Made by a program: the position numbers and the translations under genes. The notes below the pieces were generated by a model that was given only the letters and a program-made list of their open reading frames with translations, was not told where the DNA came from and searched no databases. Source: JBBSDP01 sp038240605 (GTDB taxonomy: Bacteria > Planctomycetota > Phycisphaerae > Tepidisphaerales > Tepidisphaeraceae). Taken from it: a stretch of 64,000 nucleotides of DNA. Shown here piece after piece: positions 17,273 to 26,811 of this stretch. Positions within the stretch are counted from its first letter, which is position 1; every line of letters begins with the position of its first letter. The stretch is taken from contig JBBSDP010000015.1 in assembly GCA_038240605.1 (NCBI GenBank), positions 1 through 64,000 on the forward strand. Direction: 5' to 3'.

Positions 17273-19464
17273 TACGCCGGCACGCTCGCGATCTCCCGAT
17301 CGAAGTGACGGTGTTTCGCGATCGCGTTTACGAACTCGCCGATCAGTTCATCGAACTTGGCGCCCGAAGCACCGATGACGACACCCGGCAGATCGACGGC
17401 GTCATGTCCGTCGTCCATCGAGCCCTTGATCCCGGCTTTCTCGAGCAGCGCAATCCCTTCCCCGGCCGCGGCAATCGCCTTGCAGTGGGCGTACGCCTCG
17501 GCGATAAAATGAACGGCGATGCCCTGCTCGCCCAGCGCAGCGGCGCTGGCCGCGCCGCCCGGGATGAACGCCGCATCGTAGACCACTGACGGCGCGTTGG
17601 GCGCAGCGCGATCCACCGTGATCGCCTTGCCATCGCCAGCCTTGATCGTCCCGGCAAACCGCGCGATGACTTCGGCGAGCGCCCCTTCCGCGGCAAGTCG
17701 CGCCTTCATTGCGTTGACCTGCTTTCCGTCGACTCCATCGGCGGCCAGGATGGCCACCTTGCGACCCGTGATATTGCCATCGGCAGGTCTGTCCATGCTC
17801 AGCGCGGGCGACGTCTTCGCCTGCTTCCCCACCGGCTCCCGCGGAGCGGTGGCGGAGGCCTCGGGAGTGATGCCGGTCGGTGCCGTGCGCCTGGGTGTGA
17901 TGCCGATGTTCTTACCGACGCCCTGGGCAAGTTCATCGGCGACGTTGGCCAGCAGGGTGTTCAGCACGCGCTCCCGCACCTCCCGCACTTTGAGCATGTT
18001 CAGCTCGAAGCTGAACGCCTCGATGATGTGCTTCTTCTCCCACGTTGCCATGCTGTTCCAGAAGAGCGTCGCCTGGCTGAAGTGATCGCCGAAGCTTGGG
18101 CTGCGCTGCCGGATCTTCACGCCGTCGATCTTCTCGGCAAAACTGGAAAAGGCCTGCACCGCATCCGGCGATTGCATCGGGCAGCCGGCCGCCAGCGAAT
18201 TGGGGAAGTACGAGACGTTTCCCTTGTTGATCGTGTGACGCCCTTCGGCATCGCGCTGGTTGTTGTGGACCGGGCATGTGGGGCGATTGATCGGCAGTTC
18301 CGCGAAGTTCGGACCGACGCGCTTGATCTGCGTGTCGATGTAGGAGAAGAGACGGCCCTGGAGGAGCGGATCGTTGCTGAAATCGATGCCGGAGACCACG
18401 TGGCCGGGATGGAACGCAACCTGCTCGGTTTCGGCGAAGTAATTATCGGGGTTGCGGTTCAGCACCATCTTGCCGACGCGCTGCACCGGAACCTGCTCTT
18501 CGGGGATGAGCTTGGTCGGATCGAGCAGGTCGAACCCATACTTGAATTCGTCACGCTCCTCGACGATCTGAAGTCCCAGCTCCCATTCCGGAAAATCGCC
18601 GCGTTCGATCGACTCAAACATATCTCGGCGATTGAAGTCCGCGTCCTTGCCGGCGATCTTCTGCGCCTCGTCCCAGACCAGCGAGTGGATCCCCTTGATC
18701 GGCTTCCAGTGAAACTTGACGAAGCGTGAGGTGCCGCGGGCGTCGATCAGGCGGAACGTGTGGATGCCGAATCCCTCCATCATGCTGAAGCTGCGCGGGA
18801 ACGCGCGGTCCGACATGACCCACATCAGCATGTGCATCGATTCCGGCGTGAGCGACACGAAATCCCAGAACGTGTCGTGGGCCGACGCCGCCTGGGGAAT
18901 TTCGTTATTCGGTTCAGGTTTGACGGCGTGGATGAGGTCCGGGAACTTGATCGCGTCCTGGATGAAGAAGACGGGAATGTTGTTCCCCACCAGGTCCCAG
19001 ATTCCTTCGTCCGTATAGAACTTCACCGCGAAGCCGCGCACGTCGCGCGGCGTGTCGGCCGAGCCGCGCGAGCCGGCAACGGTGGAGAACCGGACGAACA
19101 CCGGCGTTTGCTTCGATGGATCCTGGAACAAACCCGCCCGGGTGTACTTCGCCAGCGACGAATAGACCTGGAAGTATCCGTGAGCCGCGGCGCCGCGGGC
19201 ATGGACCACGCGCTCGGGAATTCGCTCGTGGTCGAAGTGGGTGATTTTTTCACGGAAATGGAAATCTTCCAGGAGCGTCGGTCCGCGCACGCCCGCCTTG
19301 AGGGAATTCTGATCATCGCTGATGACCAGCCCCTGGTTGCTGGTCAGCAATTCGCCCGGCGGCTGCGTGTCTTTTTGCAGATCGACGTCCTTGGCCGTTT
19401 GCGGCGACGCCTTGGTTTTCGGGGCTGAGACGGGTTTCACGGATCGACTCTTCTTTTGAGGCAT
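17272..19464 (-). CDS. katE: Large-subunit catalase (HPII type) with a C-terminal DJ-1/PfpI-like domain
   Basis: 730 residues from the ATG at 19464, just before the Lys-rich N-terminus MPQKKSRSVKPVS; the longer frame upstream has no catalase similarity. The catalase core begins near residue 45 (TSNQGLVISDDQNSLKAG). The distal histidine is H88 in RVVHARG, the active-site asparagine is N161 in LVGNNIPVFF, and the proximal tyrosine lies in GRLFSYIDTQ near residue 370. The last ~150 residues (GRKVAILAADGVDG, AAFIPGGAASAAAL) form the flavodoxin/DJ-1-like domain found only in large clade-2 catalases. It converts hydrogen peroxide to water and oxygen in the cytoplasm. A tiny zinc-ribbon ORF is coupled at its stop. 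Confidence 0.97.
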   Translation of the reverse strand: MPQKKSRSVKPVSAPKTKASPQTAKDVDLQKDTQPPGELLTSNQGLVISDDQNSLKAGVRGPTLLEDFHFREKITHFDHERIPERVVHARGAAAHGYFQVYSSLAKYTRAGLFQDPSKQTPVFVRFSTVAGSRGSADTPRDVRGFAVKFYTDEGIWDLVGNNIPVFFIQDAIKFPDLIHAVKPEPNNEIPQAASAHDTFWDFVSLTPESMHMLMWVMSDRAFPRSFSMMEGFGIHTFRLIDARGTSRFVKFHWKPIKGIHSLVWDEAQKIAGKDADFNRRDMFESIERGDFPEWELGLQIVEERDEFKYGFDLLDPTKLIPEEQVPVQRVGKMVLNRNPDNYFAETEQVAFHPGHVVSGIDFSNDPLLQGRLFSYIDTQIKRVGPNFAELPINRPTCPVHNNQRDAEGRHTINKGNVSYFPNSLAAGCPMQSPDAVQAFSSFAEKIDGVKIRQRSPSFGDHFSQATLFWNSMATWEKKHIIEAFSFELNMLKVREVRERVLNTLLANVADELAQGVGKNIGITPRRTAPTGITPEASATAPREPVGKQAKTSPALSMDRPADGNITGRKVAILAADGVDGKQVNAMKARLAAEGALAEVIARFAGTIKAGDGKAITVDRAAPNAPSVVYDAAFIPGGAASAAALGEQGIAVHFIAEAYAHCKAIAAAGEGIALLEKAGIKGSMDDGHDAVDLPGVVIGASGAKFDELIGEFVNAIAKHRHFDREIASVPA

Positions 19465-19663
19465 GTTTCGCTCGTCCCTTCGCGTTGTTAAATGAACACG
19501 GTCCGCCACTGCACGACGACGGATGTGATGCTTGCTGGCATACACGAGCGGGTCGCTCTGAGTTTGTGACCTTAGCGGACGGGATGGGAACTTGGGAACG
19601 GGCGATTCCCGTCGAGAAATCCATTCGAGATCCGGAGCGCGACGTGGGGTCGAAAATCAGATG

Positions 19664-20869
19664 TCACGCGTAAGTCAACGACACCGCCCGAGGCAGCCGT
19701 GCGGTGGACGTATTCCACCGGCTGGGTTTCCCGATGAGCGGCCAGGCATGTTTGCCGAGCGTGACGGAGAGGACGTCGGCGCCGCGCGTGTTGAACATGC
19801 GGCTGAAGAGGATCCCCAGCGCCAGGATCATCCCGGTGACGAAACCCCCGATATGCGCCCAGTGAGCAACGCCGCCGGTCGAGCCGAAGTGGCTGTTGAC
19901 AGCATTCATGACCAGGTCATAAGCGAAGTAGATTAGCAAGACCCAGAACCCGCGCAACTGGAAGATTTTGCACCCGAAGATCCGCCGGAAGCGGAGCCAG
20001 ATGCTGATCCACATCGCGCAGATCACCTGATGGACCGGAAACAGGACCAGGTACATGCCGGCCAGACCCATGATCGCGCCCGATGCCCCGAGCATCGGCC
20101 CTGACGGCCCATCGCCGATCGAGAGCAAGTGAGCGGCGGCGGCGCAGATCGCCAGGATCGGGTAGAGCACCGCCGTCGCAATATTGCCGATCAACGCGTT
20201 GACGCGCGTGCCGAAGACGAGCATGAAGACCATGTTTCCCGCCAGGTGCATCGCGAAGTTGTAGATGGATGAGGTGTCGTGCAGGAACGCATGCGTGATG
20301 AGCTGGTACCAGTGAAACTGACCACGCGACGCCGCCTTTTGAGCCGCCAATGAAGTCACGAGTCGGTCGACCAGCTCGTCATCGGAGAGATTTTGCCCAT
20401 CGCCCCATTCCCTCCGCAGCGTTTCGCGATCAGCCGGCGTTATCTTTCGAGCGATCGCGTGGATCTTTTGTGGGCTCAGCTTCACGAATTCGACGTGGTC
20501 CGATGGTGCCCACAGCAACAACGCGCTTCCCGACGGCGCCGAATCATTTTCCGTGCCGGAATTTTGCGCGATGAAAAAGGAAATGCTGGCAAGGACGGTG
20601 ACGACGGCGATCGTCCAGATCGCATACGGCTTTATAGTGCCGAATGCGTGGGATCGAATCGGGATCGGCATCGGCGTCACCCACACCAGCAGGCTGACCC
20701 ACCGGATCCACTGCCGCGCCGATTCGTAGAGCGAATCTTCGTCGATCCCCTGGCTGGTGAGCACCGGCCGACCCGTGAGGATGTTGATCCCGCACCCCAC
20801 GCAGATCCTGGCTGCCTGGGGCAGCGTACTCTCACAACTGGGACAGGTCGGCCCGCTCCCGCAAACCAA
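19664..20869 (-). CDS. Rhomboid-family intramembrane serine protease with an N-terminal zinc ribbon
   Basis: 401 residues starting at a TTG (20869) that lies inside the end of the FHA gene, overlapping it by 38 bp. The N-terminus is a zinc ribbon (C9, C12, C23, C26; CPSCE and CVGCGINILTGRP). Rhomboid features follow: HLAGNMVF (residues 208-215, oxyanion Asn212), GASGAIMGLAGMY with the likely nucleophile Ser263, and AHWAHIGGFVTG with catalytic His339, among about seven hydrophobic helices. A ~85-residue soluble insert (residues ~102-185) sits between the first and second membrane segments. It cleaves membrane proteins; the substrate is unknown. Overlap with the FHA gene implies coupled translation. 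Confidence 0.85.
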   Translation of the reverse strand: MVCGSGPTCPSCESTLPQAARICVGCGINILTGRPVLTSQGIDEDSLYESARQWIRWVSLLVWVTPMPIPIRSHAFGTIKPYAIWTIAVVTVLASISFFIAQNSGTENDSAPSGSALLLWAPSDHVEFVKLSPQKIHAIARKITPADRETLRREWGDGQNLSDDELVDRLVTSLAAQKAASRGQFHWYQLITHAFLHDTSSIYNFAMHLAGNMVFMLVFGTRVNALIGNIATAVLYPILAICAAAAHLLSIGDGPSGPMLGASGAIMGLAGMYLVLFPVHQVICAMWISIWLRFRRIFGCKIFQLRGFWVLLIYFAYDLVMNAVNSHFGSTGGVAHWAHIGGFVTGMILALGILFSRMFNTRGADVLSVTLGKHAWPLIGKPSRWNTSTARLPRAVSLTYA

Positions 20870-21455
20870 CGGCGCGCCGGCGCCGATGCCCCGCCGGCCG
20901 AGCCATCGACGTCGTGCGGCCGAACCCCGATGGCTGCCGTGCCGCTGCCGTGCTCAAGGCGGAGGGGCTGGCCGATGGTGCGGCCAGCGCGAGTTCCTCC
21001 TGGGCCTCGGCGCGGGCGAACTCGAGGCGGTATTCGCCAACGGAGACGACGTCTCCCTCCTCGAGCACCCGTTCGCTCACGCGCTCGCCATTGACGAACA
21101 GTCCGTTGGTGCTGTGATTGTCGGTCACCTTCCAGCGCGAGGGCTCGAAATCGATGCGCGAGAGCTTGCAATGTAATCGTGAGACCAGCCCACCGTGCAG
21201 CACGATCTGGCGTTCGGGCAGCTTACCGATCTGGACGTCGGCGACGCCGCCCAGGAGAAGTTGCATGCCGACGTCCCGCGGCCCAGCTGTGACGATAAGG
21301 CCGGCATCGAAGTCGCCCGCCCCGCCGCCAACGGGCAACGTTTCGCCGCTGATGAGCGCAATGGTCTGTTGACAAAGAGGGCATGGAGATCGTTTGCCCA
21401 CCATCGACTCGGCAACGCTATGCAATGACCCACATCGGCATTGAACCTGAATCAT
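20832..21455 (-). CDS. Zinc-ribbon/FHA-domain protein
   Basis: 207 residues from the ATG at 21455, preferred because MIQVQCRCGSLHSVAESMVG begins a short zinc-ribbon-like segment (C6, C8, C25, C28) and GGGGAA lies upstream; the longer frame adds 20 residues without such features. An FHA domain spans about residues 50-150 (IGKLPERQIVLHGGLVSRLH, then DNHSTNGLFVNGERV). The Arg-rich C-terminal 40 residues coincide with the start region of the rhomboid gene. It probably reads phosphothreonine marks and may guide or regulate the membrane protease encoded downstream; that link is inference from the overlap. Confidence 0.8.
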   Translation of the reverse strand: MIQVQCRCGSLHSVAESMVGKRSPCPLCQQTIALISGETLPVGGGAGDFDAGLIVTAGPRDVGMQLLLGGVADVQIGKLPERQIVLHGGLVSRLHCKLSRIDFEPSRWKVTDNHSTNGLFVNGERVSERVLEEGDVVSVGEYRLEFARAEAQEELALAAPSASPSALSTAAARQPSGFGRTTSMARPAGHRRRRAVGLRERADLSQL

Positions 21456-21487
21456 CGAATTCCCCAAGTCGTTTCCCAAGAATTGAA

Positions 21488-21512
21488 CCGCCAGGACGCC
21501 AAGGGCACCAAG
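21488..21512. repeat. Three imperfect 9-nt word repeats
   Basis: In the 185-bp divergent spacer upstream of the FHA gene, about three imperfect copies of a 9-nt word follow each other (CCGCCAGGA, CGCCAAGGG, then a partial CACCAAG). Similar CGCCAAGG phrases are familiar in intergenic DNA of planctomycete genomes. No coding or promoter role is evident. Confidence 0.35.
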
Positions 21513-21640
21513 CATTTCACGTTACCACACTCTCCTCGATTGCGTTGGAATTCCGGCGATCAAACTTCGATTGGCCGAGACGAGGCGGCAGGCTATAACG
21601 CGGTGGGGTTTTTTGTGAGAGCGGCGGAAAGAACTGGTAA

Positions 21641-23380
21641 ATGGCCCGGTTAATCAAGTCTCTGGGCGGGATCCGCATTACCGTGGCGAATCGACGTTTC
21701 TTCCTGGCGCTACTGGTTCTACTACTGGCATGGCGGCCCGCCAGCGCGCAACAGCCGGGAGATGCTGCCGGTCCGCCCGTGAAATATCATTTATCCCCCA
21801 GGGGCGATGACAGCCACGATGGCACTGCCCCCGATCGCGCCTGGAAAACGATCGAGCGGGCAAACCGGGCAACGCTTCATCCCGGCGATTCACTCCTCTT
21901 TGAAGGTGGGCAGCACTTCATCGGAAACCTGCTGATCGGTTCATCCGGCTCGCCCACCGCTCCGATCGTCATCAGCTCGTACGGCCAGGGCGTAGCCGTT
22001 ATCGATGCGGGGGATTCGTTCGGCATCCGCCTGGAAAACTGCCAATACATCAACGTCTCCCACGTCGTCCTCCGGGGCTCCGGCGTCGATGTCAAAGGCC
22101 ATACGACCAACACCGCCCAGGGTCTCGACATCTACAGCTCGGCTACGACCGGCAACCGATGGCACAGCATCCACGCGGACGGGCTTATCGTCTCCGGCTT
22201 CCGCGACGGCATCGTTGCCCACACGCCGGTCGGGAGGCAGGAAGTCGTCGGCTTCGATGACGTGCGCATCACGCATTGCACGATCAGCGAATGCCTGCTG
22301 GGCGGCGTGTACTGCTGGGGATCGAGCAGGACAAGCGGCAAGCCATGGTTTCTGCCGATCGGTAACGCGACGTTCACACACTTCTATCTCGGCGATTGCG
22401 TCGTTCACGATATCTACGGCGACCCCGCCGGCGATCCGATCCTCTGTCTCCCCACGCAGATATTCAACGCCACCTACAGCGTCGTCGAGCGCTGCACGAT
22501 TTACGACTGCGGCCAATCGGCCAACCCGCGCGGATCACAGGGCGGCATCGGCGGGCTGGTCTTCCTCGAGTGCGATCACTGCATCGGACAGTTCAACGAG
22601 TGCTACCGGATGATCACGACGATCAAATACGACGGCTGCGCCTTCGACATCGACGGCGGCTGCTCCCACTGCCTGCTTCAATACAACTACTCACACGACA
22701 ACGAGGGGTCGGGGTACCAGACCGGAACGTTCGACGGCTCCGGCCCAGTCACCGACAACACGATCCGCTACAACATCAGCGAGAACGACGCGAAGAAAAA
22801 TCCCAATAATTCCGGCGGGATCATGACCTGGAGCAACGTTCAGCGCGGGCACATCTACAACAACACCGTTTACATCAGCGCCGCCAACGGAGGCAAGCCG
22901 CACGCATTCCTCGGAATTGGCAACGGCCTCGACGTCCGCAACAACATCTTCGTCGCCAGCCATGACGGCGACATCGTCACCACCGGCCCCGGCTACCGCT
23001 TCGAGAACAACGCCTACTTCCGCACCGACGACAAGTTCAGCCTGACCTACGGCGGAAAACATTTCGACAGCCTCGCCGCATGGCGCGCCGCCAGCAGCCA
23101 GGAAACGTCCAACGGAAAACCGGTCGGCATTTTCGGAGATCCCAGGTTCCGCAACGCCGGCCGCGGCAAGGCCGTTAACGCTCCTTTCGCCTTGCGAGAG
23201 CTCAGCGCCTATGACCTGATTTCCACGTCAGAATTGATCGGCAAGGGGACCGATCTCCGCGCCCTGATCCCGGACGCGCCAGGCGAACAGGATTTCCGCG
23301 GCGGATCCCTCAACGGCCACACGAAGTTTGATCTGGGAGCGGTGGATGAGCCGGCCGCAGGGCCGGCGAGCGACAAGTGA
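21641..23380 (+). CDS. Exported right-handed parallel beta-helix protein
   Basis: 579 residues. A signal peptide covers residues ~17-37 (NRRFFLALLVLLLAWRPASA). The mature start, KYHLSPRGDDSHDGTAPDRA, matches the opening of many secreted beta-helix proteins (YxSPxGxDxxxGT, then AWKTI). Repeated strands with Asn ladders follow (ENCQYINVSHVVLRG, VRNNIFVASHDG, RFENNAYF), typical of pectate-lyase-like and alginate-lyase-like folds. No catalytic residues can be assigned. It may bind or cleave a polysaccharide outside the cell. The glycoside-hydrolase-like gene follows 206 bp downstream in the same direction, so they may be co-expressed. Confidence 0.75.
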   Translation: MARLIKSLGGIRITVANRRFFLALLVLLLAWRPASAQQPGDAAGPPVKYHLSPRGDDSHDGTAPDRAWKTIERANRATLHPGDSLLFEGGQHFIGNLLIGSSGSPTAPIVISSYGQGVAVIDAGDSFGIRLENCQYINVSHVVLRGSGVDVKGHTTNTAQGLDIYSSATTGNRWHSIHADGLIVSGFRDGIVAHTPVGRQEVVGFDDVRITHCTISECLLGGVYCWGSSRTSGKPWFLPIGNATFTHFYLGDCVVHDIYGDPAGDPILCLPTQIFNATYSVVERCTIYDCGQSANPRGSQGGIGGLVFLECDHCIGQFNECYRMITTIKYDGCAFDIDGGCSHCLLQYNYSHDNEGSGYQTGTFDGSGPVTDNTIRYNISENDAKKNPNNSGGIMTWSNVQRGHIYNNTVYISAANGGKPHAFLGIGNGLDVRNNIFVASHDGDIVTTGPGYRFENNAYFRTDDKFSLTYGGKHFDSLAAWRAASSQETSNGKPVGIFGDPRFRNAGRGKAVNAPFALRELSAYDLISTSELIGKGTDLRALIPDAPGEQDFRGGSLNGHTKFDLGAVDEPAAGPASDK

Positions 23381-23586
23381 CGGATCGGTGGTGATGATGG
23401 CCGGTGCGGCGTTGATCGTGCTGGGAGGGTGAGTTGAACAAATCGAGCGATAGTCGCCGCAGCCGGTCACGTCCTTCTGACGTTCTCTTTGTGGCATTGA
23501 TCGTCGCGAAGCGTTACACCATGAGCGGCGTCGCGAACAAGCGCCGGTCGTTCTTCAGACGGTGCAATGGCAATGGGAGACCGTTC

Positions 23587-26292
23587 ATGTCGTGGTTAAC
23601 CCCGCAGCTTGTGAGTGCCCTGATCGTGGCCTGGACAATGCTGATCGCACAGGTCCCCACCGCGCGATCCGCGCCGGCGACCGTGATCTGGATCGAGGGA
23701 GAGAAGCCCACCAAGTCCACGGTCACCCGCCATCCATGGTGGTACGACAAGGTTCACCGTGAACAGCTCTCCGGCAGAGACTTCATCAGCAACTGGAGCG
23801 CCACGCCCGGGGAGATGGAATACAGCGTGGCTGCGCCGAAGGCCGGCGCTTACGACTTCTGGGTACGCGCGAACCCTGTGGGAACGAAGCTCGCCTACAA
23901 GCTGGGCGACGGCGCCTGGACCGAGATTGACCTGAACAGGGAGCAGCGGGAGAACGTCAACCTCGCCGAAGACGGCAAGCCGGACCTGCGCTTCATCGCC
24001 TGGGCGCACGTGGGGACGGTACAGCTTGCGCAGGGCGTGAACGCGATTGCGTTCCGCATGCACAGCGACAACAACAACCACGGCATGCTGGACTGCTTCG
24101 TCTTGTCCAGCGAGAAGTTTCAGCCGCACGGGATCCGCAAGCCCGGCGAAGCGGCCCCGCCAACGGATGCCGCCGAAGCCGGCCGCGGGTGGTTTGCCTT
24201 CGATCCGCAGGACGACGGGTTCGGCCCCACGGCGGCGTTCGACCTCCGCTCGCTCAATGAGAAGGAAGCGGGGGACGGCGGATTCATCGGCACCAAAGAC
24301 GGGCACTTCGTCCATCTCAAGACCGACAAGACGGTCCGCTTCTGGGGCGTGAATGGTCCGCCGGATGATCTGAAGGACCCAGCGCAGCTTCGCCACTGCG
24401 CCCGCGTTCTCGCGAAGCACGGCGTGAACCTCGTGCGCCTGCACGCGCCCCCCTTCGACGCCGACGGCAACCCGGACCCGGCGCGGATCGCGCGGGCGAT
24501 CGCGGTGGTGGAGGCGATGAAGTCGGAGGGGATCTACACCGACTTCTCGATCTACTGGTATTCGTTCTTCACGCCCAAGGCGGACAACGCGTGGCTCAAG
24601 GGGTACCCGGGAAACAAGAACCCGTTCGCGGCGCTGATCTTCAATCCGGATTTCCAGAAGCAGTACCACGCGTGGTGGACGGCGCTGCTGACGACGCCCA
24701 GCAAGGCGACGGGCAAGCGGCTGATCGATGAGCCGGCCCTGGCATCGATCGAAATGCAGAATGAGGACTCGCTTTTCTTCTGGACGTTTAGCGACGGCAA
24801 CATCCCCGATGCACAGATGCGAATCATCGAAACGCTCTTTGGAAACTGGCTGACGAAAAAATACGGCTCCCTCGACGCCGCCCTGAAACAATGGAAGGGC
24901 CTGGGCGTCCTGCGCGACAACGTTGCCGAGGGGCGCGTCGGCTTCCGACCGCTGTACAACCTGGCCCACGAGCGCACCCCGCGCGACCAGGACACCGCGG
25001 CGTTCATGACCGAACTCCAACGCGCGTTTTACGGCCAGACGTACCCGTTCCTTCGCGAGCTGGGTTTCAAGGGGTCGATCGCGACGTCTGGGTGGACCAC
25101 CGCCGACCCGCGCTATCTCGGCCCGCTCGACAAATACACGAACACCGTCGCCGACTACGTCGATCGCCACGGCTACTTCGGCGGCGCCCGTCAGGGCCCC
25201 AATGACGGGTGGGCGCTGATGACGACCCAGACCTACGCCGACCGCAGCGCCCTGCGGTTTGATTCCGAGGCGCCGGGCAAGGGAAAGCTGTTCGTCCACC
25301 CGGTAATGGACCCGCATTACGACGGCAAGCCGTCGATGATCTCCGAGACTTCGTTCGATCGCCCCAACCGCTACCGCTCCGAAGGCCCTCTCTATTTCGC
25401 CTGTTACGGCGCGCTTCAGGACAGCAGCGGGTTCGACATGTTCGCCCTGGACAGCGACCACTGGTCGGTCAAGCCCGGATACTTCATGCAGCCGTGGACG
25501 CTGATGTCGCCGGCAACGATGGGACAGTACCCCGCGGCAGCGCTGATCTTCCGCGAGGGGCTGGTGTCAACGGGAGAGGTGCTGGTCGACCTCCATCTGA
25601 AAGTCTCGGAGGTCGAGGCGCTGGCGGGCACGCCGTTGCCGCAGGACGCGAGCTTCGACGAGCTACGGCTCAAAGATGTGCCCAAGGGAACGGAGCTGAA
25701 GGCGGACAGCGTGATCGACCCACTCGTGCACTACGCCGGCCGGGCCAACGTCACGTTCAGCGCGACCGGCGGCGCCTCGAAGCTAGCGGACCTCGCGCCG
25801 TACGTGGACCATACGGCGCAGACCGTGGTGAGCAGCACGAAGCAGCTCAAGCTCAACTTCGGCAAGGGGGTGCTGACGATCGACGCGCCCTCGGCCCAGG
25901 GCGTCAGCGGCAACTTGAAGGAGGCGGGCGTCGTCGAGACAGAGGACCTCTCGGTGTCATCGGCCTTGGAGGTCGGGCACGTGATCGCGGTCAGCCTCGA
26001 TGGCCAGCCGTTGGCAACCTCGTCAAAGATCCTCGTTCAGGTGATGTCCGAAGAACGCCCCACCGGCTGGCGCACCGAGCCGGTCGGGAACGGGCAGAAA
26101 CGCATTACCGATCTGGGCCGCGACCCGTGGCTGGTGAAGGACTTGGCCGGAACGCTGAAGCTCAAGCGCGCCGACGCCGGTAAGCTGAAGGTCACGGCAC
26201 TGGATGAAAACGGATACCCGGGCAAGTCGATGGGAACGGCCAGCGAGTTTCAACTCGGCCCGCGGACGATTTACTACCTGATCGCGCCGTAG
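23587..26292 (+). CDS. Exported glycoside hydrolase of the GH-A clan (cellulase/GH42-like)
   Basis: 901 residues from the ATG at 23587, which follows GGGAGA (23575-23580) and begins a signal peptide (MSWLTPQLVSALIVAWTMLI); a longer frame from 23434 is unlikely. Residues ~30-190 form a carbohydrate-binding-like beta-sandwich (WIEGEKPTKSTVTRHPWWYD). A (beta/alpha)8 barrel follows: VRFWGVNGPPDD, HGVNLVRLHAPPFD, the Asn-Glu acid/base pair in IEMQNEDSLFF (Glu near 393) and a likely nucleophile in SMISETSFDRP (Glu near 587), as in clan GH-A enzymes. A C-terminal beta domain closes the protein. Expected activity is hydrolysis of a plant or algal polysaccharide; the exact substrate cannot be read. 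Confidence 0.8.
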   Translation: MSWLTPQLVSALIVAWTMLIAQVPTARSAPATVIWIEGEKPTKSTVTRHPWWYDKVHREQLSGRDFISNWSATPGEMEYSVAAPKAGAYDFWVRANPVGTKLAYKLGDGAWTEIDLNREQRENVNLAEDGKPDLRFIAWAHVGTVQLAQGVNAIAFRMHSDNNNHGMLDCFVLSSEKFQPHGIRKPGEAAPPTDAAEAGRGWFAFDPQDDGFGPTAAFDLRSLNEKEAGDGGFIGTKDGHFVHLKTDKTVRFWGVNGPPDDLKDPAQLRHCARVLAKHGVNLVRLHAPPFDADGNPDPARIARAIAVVEAMKSEGIYTDFSIYWYSFFTPKADNAWLKGYPGNKNPFAALIFNPDFQKQYHAWWTALLTTPSKATGKRLIDEPALASIEMQNEDSLFFWTFSDGNIPDAQMRIIETLFGNWLTKKYGSLDAALKQWKGLGVLRDNVAEGRVGFRPLYNLAHERTPRDQDTAAFMTELQRAFYGQTYPFLRELGFKGSIATSGWTTADPRYLGPLDKYTNTVADYVDRHGYFGGARQGPNDGWALMTTQTYADRSALRFDSEAPGKGKLFVHPVMDPHYDGKPSMISETSFDRPNRYRSEGPLYFACYGALQDSSGFDMFALDSDHWSVKPGYFMQPWTLMSPATMGQYPAAALIFREGLVSTGEVLVDLHLKVSEVEALAGTPLPQDASFDELRLKDVPKGTELKADSVIDPLVHYAGRANVTFSATGGASKLADLAPYVDHTAQTVVSSTKQLKLNFGKGVLTIDAPSAQGVSGNLKEAGVVETEDLSVSSALEVGHVIAVSLDGQPLATSSKILVQVMSEERPTGWRTEPVGNGQKRITDLGRDPWLVKDLAGTLKLKRADAGKLKVTALDENGYPGKSMGTASEFQLGPRTIYYLIAP

Positions 26293-26811
26293 CCGTTCGA
26301 CCCGGGAAAGATAGAACGGGTTGGCTCCAGAATCCCAACTGCAATCGCCTGTGGTGCAGTCCGCTGACGTCCAACGGCCGCTAGCCTCCTGGCGAGCAGG
26401 CGAGTCGCGCGATCATCAACCTTCACGGATGCGATGTCGGTCGGGATGGGGGTCGTCATTTGAGCGGGTCGAGTGATCGAACACCATCGGGAACAACGGC
26501 AGAAACGATAAGAAAGCGCCGATGTTCAGCGCTACCTCAAACAAATTGTGCAACCCTGACTTCATCTCAACACTTTACAGGAATCGCGAGTTCTCGCGGA
26601 CTGCAAATCGGGCCAACGTTTTCGTCATCTGCTCCGCGCGGCCGGAGCTGGCTGAATGAATCGCATACGCACGTGGTTGAGCTTGCTTCGTGGTCGCGCA
26701 GCCGGTATCAGGGCACGAGCCAGTGCAGGGCGGCGCACGGGCGACTCGAGATTTCTGCACGTCTTCGGCCCCAGGGACCGATAATCTGCCAGAGATCGGA
26801 GGTTCCGCCTC
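26293..26811. other. Intergenic region, 519 bp, with no confident gene
   Basis: No domain-bearing ORF, tRNA, clear terminator or repeat array is visible between the glycoside hydrolase and scpB. The only candidate is a 49-codon hydrophobic ORF on the minus strand (26416-26565), listed separately. Confidence 0.5.
26416..26565 (-). CDS. Possible 49-residue hydrophobic small protein
   Basis: The frame from the ATG at 26565 to the TGA at 26416-26418 encodes MKSGLHNLFEVALNIG followed by AFLSFLPLFPMVF and then a polar tail rich in Asp, His and Arg. The single hydrophobic stretch (about residues 7-31) could be a membrane helix. There is no good ribosome-binding site and no similarity I recognise. 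It may be chance. Confidence 0.25.
   Translation of the reverse strand: MKSGLHNLFEVALNIGAFLSFLPLFPMVFDHSTRSNDDPHPDRHRIREG

Noticed and set aside
23596..25461. A 621-codon open frame on the minus strand
   Set aside because: Antisense to the glycoside-hydrolase gene, whose motifs are unmistakable; the composition is that of a shadow frame.
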